In this document: piece after piece, positions 57,129 through 64,000 of the stretch
Layout of the letters: every line of letters starts with the position of its first letter
Numbering within the stretch: the stretch's first letter is position 1
NCBI RefSeq assembly: GCF_018687895.1
Contig: NZ_CP061307.1
Span: 1,447,948 to 1,511,947 of the forward strand
Origin: Polynucleobacter sp. JS-JIR-II-50
GTDB lineage: Bacteria > Pseudomonadota > Gammaproteobacteria > Burkholderiales > Burkholderiaceae
Length of the DNA: 64,000 nucleotides
Direction: 5' to 3'
Notes under the pieces: generated by a model
The model's database searches: none
The model's input: the letters and a program-made list of their open reading frames with translations, nothing else
Told to the model about the DNA's origin: nothing
Made by a program: the position numbers and the translations under genes

Positions 57129-58061
57129 TTGTCAGATCAACAGACTCAAATCGATATCGCAACCCTAAAAGAATACTTTTTAGGGTTGCAAGACCGCATC
57201 ACAAGTGCAATGAGCGCTTTGGATGGCAAGGTCTTTGTTGCCGATGAATGGCACAAACCTGAAGACAGCAAACTCAAAGGCTATGGTCGCACCTGCATTG
57301 TGGATGGCGGCAATATTCTGGAAAAAGGTGGCGTGGGCTTCTCCCATGTCCGCGGCGATCAAATGCCCCCTTCGGCATCACATCATCGTCCAGAGGTGGC
57401 AGGCCGTAGCTTTGAAGCTATGGGCGTGTCCTTGGTATTCCACCCGAATAATCCTAAAGTACCCACCACGCACATGAACGTGCGCTGCTTTATTGCGCAG
57501 GCCCCTGGTAAAGAGCCGGTATGGTGGTTTGGGGGTGGCTTTGACCTTACCCCTTATTACGGTGTTGATGAAGACTGCAAACACTTTCACCAAACTGCCA
57601 AGGATGCATTAGACCCCTTTGGCGAAGAGCTTTACCCTCGCTTTAAAAAATGGTGTGACGAATACTTTTACTTAAAACATCGCGATGAGCCACGTGGTAT
57701 TGGCGGCGTTTTCTTTGATGACTTTAATGAGCTTGGGTTTGAGAAAAGCTTTGCAATGACGCGCGCAGTGGGAGATGCATTTATTGATGCTTACCTACCA
57801 ATCGTTCAACGCCGTTATCAAGATGGCTTCACCCCTGAAGAAAAGTCTTTCCAAGAATATCGCCGCGGTCGCTATGTGGAATACAACCTGATCTTTGATC
57901 GCGGAACTATTTTTGGTTTGCACTCTGGTGGTCGCACTGAATCTATTTTGATGTCGATGCCGCCAGTAGTTCAGTGGTGGTACAACTGGCAACCCAAGCC
58001 TGGCACTCCTGAGGCTAAGCTGTATGACTATTACCTTAAGCCACGAGATTGGCTAGCTTGA
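57129..58061 (+). CDS. hemF: Oxygen-dependent coproporphyrinogen III oxidase
   Basis: Decarboxylates coproporphyrinogen III to protoporphyrinogen IX with O2, in aerobic haem synthesis. At 310 residues it is standard. [29 protein letters not shown] (shown: [15 protein letters not shown]), [14 protein letters not shown] and [21 protein letters not shown] (shown: [13 protein letters not shown]) are diagnostic, as is [16 protein letters not shown]. The start is TTG with only a weak ribosome site; no ATG or GTG fits before the conserved N-terminus. hemC and hemD are elsewhere in the window. It implies growth in air. Confidence 0.96.
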   Translation: MSDQQTQIDIATLKEYFLGLQDRITSAMSALDGKVFVADEWHKPEDSKLKGYGRTCIVDGGNILEKGGVGFSHVRGDQMPPSASHHRPEVAGRSFEAMGVSLVFHPNNPKVPTTHMNVRCFIAQAPGKEPVWWFGGGFDLTPYYGVDEDCKHFHQTAKDALDPFGEELYPRFKKWCDEYFYLKHRDEPRGIGGVFFDDFNELGFEKSFAMTRAVGDAFIDAYLPIVQRRYQDGFTPEEKSFQEYRRGRYVEYNLIFDRGTIFGLHSGGRTESILMSMPPVVQWWYNWQPKPGTPEAKLYDYYLKPRDWLA

Positions 58062-58747
58062 GCGCTATAAAGAAAATAGGCATTCTTGGGGGTACATTTG
58101 ATCCACCCCATGTTGGTCATTTGAAATTGGCCACCCATTTTGCACAGCTACTCCACTTAGATGCGCTACTGCTCATCCCAAGTGGCGAGCCATGGCAAAA
58201 AGGAGCTGGTATCACTCCAGCAGAAATGCGACTGAAGTTGACTGAAGCTGCCGGCATTGATTTGGCGCGCGCATTTTTATATCTCAAGATTTCCACTCAA
58301 GTAGGTATTGATCGCATGGAGATTGATCGCGCTGGGCCTAGTTATGCGATTGATACCGTTACAGCCTTGCGTGAGCGCTTTGGAACAGGCGCTAGCCTGA
58401 CTTGGCTGATGGGGGCAGATTCTCTTGTTGCCCTACCTAGCTGGAACTCCTGGGAAAAGCTGAGTCAGCATGTCAATTTTGCGGTGGCGACTAGGCCAAA
58501 TCATGACTTAAAGCTAGAAATAAGCCCTGAAGTGGTTCAATTTTTGAAGACCCATCAAACATCTGATGCAAATGCCCTTGAAAATAGCGCTGCAGGCCTC
58601 ATATACATCGATGAAAGCTTGAATATTGATCTATCCTCAACAGCACTACGAGATCGCCTTAAATCCAGCTCACGGAGCTCTATTGCATCCGAGCAAATTC
58701 CAACCCACACCCTAGAAATCATTACAAATCTGGGCTTGTACCAGTAA
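58058..58747 (+). CDS. nadD: Nicotinate-nucleotide adenylyltransferase
   Basis: Adenylates nicotinate mononucleotide to deamido-NAD in NAD synthesis. [19 protein letters not shown] near the start holds the HxGH-type nucleotidyltransferase motif, and the C-terminal [11 protein letters not shown] stands for the usual ISSTxIR. The TTG at 58058 overlaps the hemF stop (TTGA) and gives 229 residues; another TTG at 58049 is in the same frame, and the choice is uncertain. A stretch of about 20 residues near 175-195 ([15 protein letters not shown]) is longer than in E. coli NadD. rsfS follows. Confidence 0.93.
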   Translation: MSAIKKIGILGGTFDPPHVGHLKLATHFAQLLHLDALLLIPSGEPWQKGAGITPAEMRLKLTEAAGIDLARAFLYLKISTQVGIDRMEIDRAGPSYAIDTVTALRERFGTGASLTWLMGADSLVALPSWNSWEKLSQHVNFAVATRPNHDLKLEISPEVVQFLKTHQTSDANALENSAAGLIYIDESLNIDLSSTALRDRLKSSSRSSIASEQIPTHTLEIITNLGLYQ

Positions 58748-58792
58748 TCAAGCTAAGATCACCCTAAATAGAAAAATTATTGCCGAGAAAAT

Positions 58793-59182
58793 ATGGACTT
58801 ACGTAAATTACAACGCGTCGTGATTGATGCCCTTGAAGATGTTAAAGCACAAGATATCCGCGTATATGACACCACTAAATTAAGCGAGTTATTTGATCGA
58901 GTGGTCATTGCCACCGGCTCTAGCAACCGTCAAACCCGCTCCTTAGCCATGTCGGTCAAGGAAGAGGTAAATGCTAAAGGTGGAGAAGTCATTTCTATCG
59001 AAGGTTTAGAAACCGGTGAATGGGTATTGGTTGATTGTGGCGATATCGTCGTACATATTCTGCAACCAATGTTGCGCTCTTACTATCAGCTTGAAGGTAT
59101 GTGGGGCGCTAAACCTGTACGCGTGAAATTGGCTGGCGATAAAGGTCTTGTTAAGGCCAGCGAATCTGAAGACGACGAGTAA
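58793..59182 (+). CDS. rsfS: Ribosomal silencing factor RsfS
   Basis: Binds ribosomal protein L14 (uL14) and blocks subunit joining when nutrients are short. The 129-residue protein shows [26 protein letters not shown] (shown: [18 protein letters not shown]), [16 protein letters not shown] and [16 protein letters not shown], all diagnostic. The order nadD-rsfS-rlmH is widespread. The C-terminal tail is acidic (SESEDDE), and its codons form one arm of a hairpin that spans the stop. Confidence 0.97.
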   Translation: MDLRKLQRVVIDALEDVKAQDIRVYDTTKLSELFDRVVIATGSSNRQTRSLAMSVKEEVNAKGGEVISIEGLETGEWVLVDCGDIVVHILQPMLRSYYQLEGMWGAKPVRVKLAGDKGLVKASESEDDE

Positions 59183-59192
59183 TTTCGTCGTC
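59171..59192 (+). promoter_or_regulatory. Intercistronic hairpin at the rsfS stop codon
   Basis: GACGACGA (59171-59178) and TCGTCGTC (59185-59192) form a perfect 8-bp stem, and the rsfS TAA lies in the six-base loop. No T run follows, so it is not a typical terminator. It ends 10 bases before the rlmH start and could affect rlmH translation or mRNA stability. Confidence 0.6.
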
Positions 59193-59202
59193 ACTAGCGG
59201 CA

Positions 59203-59646
59203 ATGCGGCTCACCATCGTTTCTGTTGGTCATAAAATGCCTGATTGGGTTGCCACGGCAACTCATGACTACATCAAACGAATGCCTGCGGATTGCAGCAT
59301 TGAAATCAAAGAGATCAAACCCGATCTCACGCCCGCAAAAGAAGCTATTAAAATTGCAGCAGCCATTCCCAAGGGATCCAGAGTGATTGCCTTGGATGAA
59401 CGAGGCAAAGACCAAACTACTCAGAACTTAGCCACTCAACTGGCTAGCTGGCGCCAAGAAGGCTTTGACATTACCTTTTTAATTGGTGGTGCAGATGGCC
59501 TGGATCCCAGCCTAAAAGCAAGCGCACAAGCTATGTGGCGACTGTCCAGCCTTACCTTGCCACATGCCATGGCTAGAGTCATGTTAGTAGAGCAGCTTTA
59601 TCGAGCCTGGACTATCCTGCAAGGCCACCCCTATCATCGTGAGTAA
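59203..59646 (+). CDS. rlmH: 23S rRNA (pseudouridine1915-N3)-methyltransferase
   Basis: A small SPOUT methyltransferase modifying helix 69 of 23S rRNA. The 147-residue protein has [37 protein letters not shown] and the knot-forming C-terminus [31 protein letters not shown] (shown: [17 protein letters not shown]). Length is slightly below the E. coli 155. It follows rsfS by 20 bases and overlaps maf by eight bases. Confidence 0.97.
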   Translation: MRLTIVSVGHKMPDWVATATHDYIKRMPADCSIEIKEIKPDLTPAKEAIKIAAAIPKGSRVIALDERGKDQTTQNLATQLASWRQEGFDITFLIGGADGLDPSLKASAQAMWRLSSLTLPHAMARVMLVEQLYRAWTILQGHPYHRE

Positions 59647-60274
59647 TCCGTTGTACTCTTTTATTTATCTCGCTTCGCAAAGCCCTCGCCGCCAAGAGCT
59701 ACTAAAGCAAATGGGTATTCGCTTTGAAATGCTGCTACCAAGCACCAATGAAGATAGTGAGAGCATCGAAACTCCTCTCCCACTAGAAAAAGCACGCCTC
59801 TATGTGGAGCGCGTTACCTTGGCAAAAAGTGCTGCAGCGCTCGGCCGATGGAAAAAGAGTGGCTTACCTTGGGCTCCGATTCTCTGTGCCGATACCACCG
59901 TGAGCATACCCAATCATCCCGCTGGTGAAATTCTGGGTAAACCGGTCGATGCAGCGGATGCTGCCCGAATTCTGACTATGCTCAGCGGCAAAGTACATGA
60001 AGTACTCAGCTCAGTAGCTGTGACTGTAAGTTCTGATGAAAAACCCATACAGCTTGTACAGGTTTCCAAAGTGCAATTTGCAAACTTATCCCCCGAACAG
60101 ATTGATGGCTATATTGCCAGCGGCGAACCCTTTGGTAAGGCTGGCGCCTATGGCATACAGGGTTTGGGTGGGGCTTTTATTCCTTCAATTCAGGGCAGCT
60201 ATAGCGGTATCATGGGTCTACCTATTTATGAAACGAAGCTTTTACTGGATCGCGCCCAAGTTAGCAGCATATGA
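59639..60274 (+). CDS. maf: Maf-like nucleotide pyrophosphatase
   Basis: Hydrolyses non-canonical or modified nucleoside triphosphates. The start region [23 protein letters not shown] carries the S-x-S-P-R-R motif. [12 protein letters not shown] and the late [30 protein letters not shown] (shown: [15 protein letters not shown]) are conserved. GTG is the start at 59639, overlapping rlmH by eight bases, and gives 211 residues. dTTP/UTP versus m7GTP specificity cannot be decided confidently. It overlaps rng by four bases. Confidence 0.94.
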   Translation: MSNPLYSFIYLASQSPRRQELLKQMGIRFEMLLPSTNEDSESIETPLPLEKARLYVERVTLAKSAAALGRWKKSGLPWAPILCADTTVSIPNHPAGEILGKPVDAADAARILTMLSGKVHEVLSSVAVTVSSDEKPIQLVQVSKVQFANLSPEQIDGYIASGEPFGKAGAYGIQGLGGAFIPSIQGSYSGIMGLPIYETKLLLDRAQVSSI

Positions 60275-61734
60275 ACGAAGAAATACTAATTAATATCACC
60301 CCGCAAGAAACGCGCGTTGCTTTAATTCAGCAAGGAGCGGTTCAAGAGCTACAAATTGAGCGCACTCGCCAACGCGGCATTGTGGGGAATATCTACTTAG
60401 CCAAAGTAGTTCGCGTACTGCCAGGCATGCAATCAGCATTTATCGAAATCGGTCTTGAGCGCACGGCATTTATGCACGTCGCCGATATCACGCAAAATAA
60501 TCCTCAAGCACAAATTGAAAAATTATTGTTTGAAGGTCAAACACTGTTAGTGCAGGTATTAAAAGATCCCTTAGGAACTAAAGGTGCACGTCTAACAACT
60601 CAACTGAGTATTGCTGGACGCAATTTAGTTTATCTACCTCCAGCAGGTAGCGATACCGCTACTGAAAAATATATTGGCGTTTCTCAGCGAATTGATCAGC
60701 CCGAGGAACGCGAAGCAATTAAGGCGCGTCTTGCAGGCCTGATGGCTGAAGACGAAAAAGGCGGCATCATCGTCCGTACCAGCGCTCAAGATGCATCCGA
60801 TATGGAGCTACAGCATGACATGCTTTATCTGCGAACTACCTGGGAAAACATTCATGCGGCAATGAAGCATAATCCAGCCCCCACCCTACTCTATCAGGAC
60901 CTTAGCCTAGCTGAGCGGGTATTACGCGATGTTGCTGGGGAAGAAACCACTCAGATCCGCGTGGATTCTGCTGAGAATTTTGAGAAGCTCAAAGCATTTA
61001 CGAATGCGTACATGCCCAATCTTTTGGGCAAGCTGACTCTACATCGTGGCGAACGCGCCCTGTTTGACTTATTTGATGTTGATGCCGAGATTAATAAAGC
61101 ACTGGGTCGCCGAGTCGACCTCAAGTCTGGTGGCTATCTCATGATCGATCAAACGGAGTCAATGACTACGATTGATGTGAACACGGGTAGTTATGTAGGC
61201 GCCCGAAATCTCGATGACACCGTCTTTAAAACCAATCTAGAGGCAGCCCAAGCCATTGCGCGTCAACTCCGTTTACGTAATCTAGGTGGCATCATCATTA
61301 TTGATTTCATCGACATGCTGGGCAAAGACCATCAAGAATCCGTATTGCATGAGCTCAAACGCAATCTTGAGCGCGATCATGCGCGCACCTCAGTCAGCGA
61401 CTTTTCTGCATTGGGCTTAGTAGAAATGACCCGCAAACGGACGCGTGAATCCTTAGCTCATATCACCTGTGAACCATGCGCCACCTGCCTTGGCAAAGGT
61501 GAGATTAAAACTGCCCAAACGATTTGTTATGAGATTTTGCGTGAAATTGTGCGAGAGCATCGCCAATTTAATCCACGCGAATTTAGGATTGTGGCTGCAC
61601 CTGATGTAATTGATTTATTTCTAGAGGAAGAAAATCAATTCTTGGCGCAGTTAGGTGATTTCATTGGCAAGCCAATTACCCTGCAAGCAGAAGGCAGCTT
61701 CCGTCAAGAGCAATACGATATTGTTCTGAGTTAA
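60271..61734 (+). CDS. rng: Ribonuclease G
   Basis: An endoribonuclease of the RNase E/G family that matures the 5' end of 16S rRNA and helps decay mRNA. The 487 residues start [20 protein letters not shown]. The S1 domain (about 35-125) includes GNIYLAKVVRVLPGMQSAFIEIG. The catalytic part holds TTIDVNTGSYVG with metal-binding Asp and IIIDFIDM with the second Asp. The zinc-link CEPCATCLGKG follows near 405. No long C-terminal scaffold is attached, so it is RNase G rather than RNase E. The ATG overlaps the maf stop. Confidence 0.96.
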   Translation: MNEEILINITPQETRVALIQQGAVQELQIERTRQRGIVGNIYLAKVVRVLPGMQSAFIEIGLERTAFMHVADITQNNPQAQIEKLLFEGQTLLVQVLKDPLGTKGARLTTQLSIAGRNLVYLPPAGSDTATEKYIGVSQRIDQPEEREAIKARLAGLMAEDEKGGIIVRTSAQDASDMELQHDMLYLRTTWENIHAAMKHNPAPTLLYQDLSLAERVLRDVAGEETTQIRVDSAENFEKLKAFTNAYMPNLLGKLTLHRGERALFDLFDVDAEINKALGRRVDLKSGGYLMIDQTESMTTIDVNTGSYVGARNLDDTVFKTNLEAAQAIARQLRLRNLGGIIIIDFIDMLGKDHQESVLHELKRNLERDHARTSVSDFSALGLVEMTRKRTRESLAHITCEPCATCLGKGEIKTAQTICYEILREIVREHRQFNPREFRIVAAPDVIDLFLEEENQFLAQLGDFIGKPITLQAEGSFRQEQYDIVLS

Positions 61735-61744
61735 GGCTTCCGAA

Positions 61745-63508
61745 TTAAGCGTTGGAGAATTGGATGCGATGTAAGTTCGCATATAAGCCATCTTGCTTAA
61801 TTAAATCTTCGTGCGAACCATTTTCAACGATCTTCCCATGCTCAAGCACCACAATTCGGTCAGCATGTTCGATTGTTGATAAACGATGAGCAATCACTAA
61901 GGTAGTTCTATTCGCCATTAAGCGCTCGAGCGCTTCCTGAACCTGACGTTCGGATTCAGAATCCAGTGCTGAAGTTGCTTCATCCAAAATCAAAATTGGC
62001 GCATTCTTATAAATTGCGCGGGCAATAGCCATACGCTGGCGCTGCCCACCAGACAAGCGATTACCGTTATCTCCCACCATCGAATCAATGCCTTCAGGCA
62101 ACTCTTTAATCAGCGCGCTCAGATTGGCAGCCTCCAAAGCCTCCATGACACGTCCGCGATCAATGCCATCATGATCGCTAGCGCCATAGGCGACGTTAGC
62201 AGCAATCGTATCGTTAAAGAGAATGACATCCTGACTTACAAAGGCAATCTGGCGTCGGACATCAGCCAACACAATATCTTCAATAGGAATGTCATCCAAG
62301 AAAATGTGGCCGCTGGTCGGCTTATAGAAGCGTGGCAATAAATTAACGAGCGTAGATTTACCGCCACCTGAAGGGCCAACAAAAGCTACAACTTCACCCG
62401 GTTTAATATTGAGACTGATATTGCGCAAAGCATCTTTTCGCCCGACCTCTTGTTGATATGAAAAGCCAACGTCATCAAAACGAATAGCGCCTTTTGTCTT
62501 ATTGAGCGACTTCATATTTTGCTTACGCTCTTCATCCTCTTCGAAAGGTTGATCCATCAATCCAAAAATCATTTCTGCAGCAGTAAGGCCGCGCTGCAAA
62601 GGTTGGTTGATATCCGCCAAATGCTTTAAGGGAGAAATCACCAACATCATTGCAGTAATGAAGGCAGCAAATCCACCTACCGTGGTGCCTTCAGTGGCCG
62701 ACTGCATCAAGGCAATTACCAACACCACCGACAAGGCCATAGAGGCAATCAACTGAGTAATTGGCTGATTTAGACCGCCAGCCACAGCAGACTTCAAAGC
62801 AAACTGACGTGCACGTTCAGCTTTTTGCTTAAAACGATTCATTTCGTACTCTTCGGCACCATGAACTTTAACTATCTTATATCCCGCAGCCGCCTCTTCC
62901 ACAATATAAGCAAGTTCACTAGTGAGTGTTTGCTGTTCTCTATTCAGCGATCTTAGGCGACGATTAATTTTGCTCATGATGAATGCAATCACGGGGAAAA
63001 TAAATAGAACGACCAATGTCAATTGCCAGTTTAGGTAGATGAGATAGCCCATCAAACCAATGACAGTGAGTGAGTCACGCACCAAACTGATCAGCATTCC
63101 ACCCATAATAGAGAGAACGTTATTGACTTCAAAGACAACGGCATTAATCAGATTTGATGCGGAGTTCTGTTGAAAAAAAGTGGTCTTTGCATGCAACAGT
63201 GTTTGAAACATTTGCTCGCGCAATTTCAATAACACCGCATTAATTACGCGAGTTAATAGGTAGTTGGATAGAAATTGAGCCAAACTGCGAACCAAAGCCA
63301 AGCCAACCAGAAAAACGGGGACTTGCCAGAGCTTGCTATTGAGCTGACCAGTAAAGCCGCGGTCCAGCAAAGGCTTCATCAGAGCCGGAATGGAGGTTTC
63401 GGCGCCAGCCACCAAAGCCATGGCCAAAAGCGACCCAATAATCAAGCCGTAATGGGGCTTGAGGTAGGTAATTAAGCGATTTAGGGCGGTGCGGTCTTGA
63501 GCATTCAT
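61745..63508 (-). CDS. msbA: Lipid A export ABC transporter MsbA
   Basis: A half-transporter that forms a homodimer and flips lipid A-core across the inner membrane. Six membrane helices occupy about 20-310. The ATPase has Walker [11 protein letters not shown] near 385, signature LSGGQRQR, Walker [13 protein letters not shown] and H-loop [14 protein letters not shown]. The start at [13 protein letters not shown] gives 587 residues, the normal length. A frame open for 56 further codons runs into the divergent glycosyltransferase and is rejected. It converges with rng across 10 bases. Confidence 0.95.
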   Translation of the reverse strand: MNAQDRTALNRLITYLKPHYGLIIGSLLAMALVAGAETSIPALMKPLLDRGFTGQLNSKLWQVPVFLVGLALVRSLAQFLSNYLLTRVINAVLLKLREQMFQTLLHAKTTFFQQNSASNLINAVVFEVNNVLSIMGGMLISLVRDSLTVIGLMGYLIYLNWQLTLVVLFIFPVIAFIMSKINRRLRSLNREQQTLTSELAYIVEEAAAGYKIVKVHGAEEYEMNRFKQKAERARQFALKSAVAGGLNQPITQLIASMALSVVLVIALMQSATEGTTVGGFAAFITAMMLVISPLKHLADINQPLQRGLTAAEMIFGLMDQPFEEDEERKQNMKSLNKTKGAIRFDDVGFSYQQEVGRKDALRNISLNIKPGEVVAFVGPSGGGKSTLVNLLPRFYKPTSGHIFLDDIPIEDIVLADVRRQIAFVSQDVILFNDTIAANVAYGASDHDGIDRGRVMEALEAANLSALIKELPEGIDSMVGDNGNRLSGGQRQRMAIARAIYKNAPILILDEATSALDSESERQVQEALERLMANRTTLVIAHRLSTIEHADRIVVLEHGKIVENGSHEDLIKQDGLYANLHRIQFSNA

Positions 63509-63517
63509 ATAATGAAT
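63503..63517. promoter_or_regulatory. Palindrome in the 10-base msbA-glycosyltransferase gap
   Basis: ATTCAT-ATA-ATGAAT is a perfect 15-base palindrome covering the msbA start codon and almost the whole gap. It contains TATAAT (63508-63513), which on the plus strand would start transcription at about the glycosyltransferase ATG. It may be a compact two-way promoter. Confidence 0.4.
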
Positions 63518-63518
63518 T

Positions 63519-64000
63519 ATGCCCACCTTATCAGTCATACTCATCACCCGCAATGAAGAGGCCAATTTGGACGATTGCCTGGCCTCTCTGGAAGGGATCG
63601 CCCAGCAGATCGTAGTGGTTGATACCAATAGCTCTGACCGCACCCTAGAAATAGCCCAAAAGCATGGGGCAAGCATTTCTCAGCCTGCGGATTGGCCCGG
63701 TTTTGGACCCCAGAAGAACCGCGCCCTGGATTTAGCTACCAGCGAATGGGTTCTATCTCTGGATGCTGATGAAAGACTGACTCCAGCCCTAAAGTCAGAA
63801 ATTCTGACGGCGATTCACCATAGCGCCCACGTAGATTGCTTTGCCATCCCCAGACTTTCTTGGTATTGCGGACGATTTATCCGCCACTCTGGCTGGAGCC
63901 CGGATTATGTCGATCGTTTATTTAAACGCGGTACCGCCCGCTTCTCAGATGATTTGGTTCATGAGCGCCTGATACCGAATAGCCAAGTCGCCAAGCTAGA
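63519..64000 (+). CDS. Family 2 glycosyltransferase, WaaE/KdtX-like (5' part)
   Basis: The first 160 residues of a GT2 enzyme, cut by the window end. It opens [24 protein letters not shown], with [21 protein letters not shown] in the nucleotide-binding fold and a D-x-D-type motif in [21 protein letters not shown] and [18 protein letters not shown] resemble the WaaE/KdtX group that adds a sugar to the lipopolysaccharide inner core. Position beside msbA fits lipopolysaccharide synthesis. The ATG at 63519 is 10 bases from the msbA start on the other strand, and no Shine-Dalgarno sequence is seen. Confidence 0.88.
   Translation, partial: MPTLSVILITRNEEANLDDCLASLEGIAQQIVVVDTNSSDRTLEIAQKHGASISQPADWPGFGPQKNRALDLATSEWVLSLDADERLTPALKSEILTAIHHSAHVDCFAIPRLSWYCGRFIRHSGWSPDYVDRLFKRGTARFSDDLVHERLIPNSQVAKL

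Noticed and set aside
63509..63676. N-terminal extension of msbA by 56 codons
   Set aside because: It reads through the divergent glycosyltransferase gene and is not part of the MsbA family length.

Overview
The window looks like a chromosomal segment of a small-genome freshwater betaproteobacterium of the Burkholderiaceae, most like Polynucleobacter. That placement is inference from gene content and gene-family resemblance (tandem cyanophycin synthetases, a DUF3460 protein, 6S RNA next to zapA, CysB-type LysR next to lptFG). I could run no search. Genes are densely packed with many ATGA overlaps. I see no insertion sequence, prophage, rRNA operon or CRISPR array. The only mobile-looking item is a small VapBC-type toxin-antitoxin pair.

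Layout. 0-4.6 kb: end of a first cyanophycin synthetase, a complete cphA, fbp (reverse) and vapBC. 4.6-14.2 kb: housekeeping and amino-acid genes (pepN, a GDT1-type cation exporter, ald with a ProY-like permease, tcdA, pdxH, msrA, an aldehyde dehydrogenase). 14.2-22 kb: a DEAD-box helicase with a structured leader, ubiC, hemD-hemC (reverse), argH, and a TRAP transporter pair without its binding protein. 22-30.5 kb: a basic amino-acid decarboxylase coupled to a Kir-type K+ channel, dcd, fdhD, metG, DUF3460, scpA and panC.

30.5-37.4 kb is an oxalate locus on the minus strand. From promoter-proximal to distal it holds a Crp/Fnr regulator, oxc, frc, a terminator, a lone PAS protein, a second frc, a formyltransferase like the N-terminal domain of 10-formyl-THF dehydrogenase, and a small unknown protein. 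A perfect TTGA-N6-TCAA site lies upstream of oxc, centred 41.5 bp before a plausible start of transcription, and the regulator has an E-x-x-S-R recognition helix. This regulator-operator pair and the formyltransferase are the most interesting items in the window.

37.5-40.6 kb: a cobalamin riboswitch and BtuB-like receptor, a coiled-coil protein, zapA, and 6S RNA running into the start of a TSUP permease gene. 41.5-48.5 kb is a malonate locus on the minus strand: LysR regulator, malonyl-CoA decarboxylase, a three-part TRAP transporter and malonyl-CoA synthetase, with nested dyads upstream of the decarboxylase. Oxalate and malonate catabolism therefore sit a few kb apart, which fits a life on small organic acids.

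48.5-64 kb: lgt, holC and pepA (reverse); lptF-lptG, cysB-like and tRNA-Leu(CAA); then yebC, purD, hemF, nadD, rsfS, rlmH, maf and rng running forward in a tight series; finally msbA (reverse) and a divergent lipopolysaccharide-type glycosyltransferase cut by the window end.
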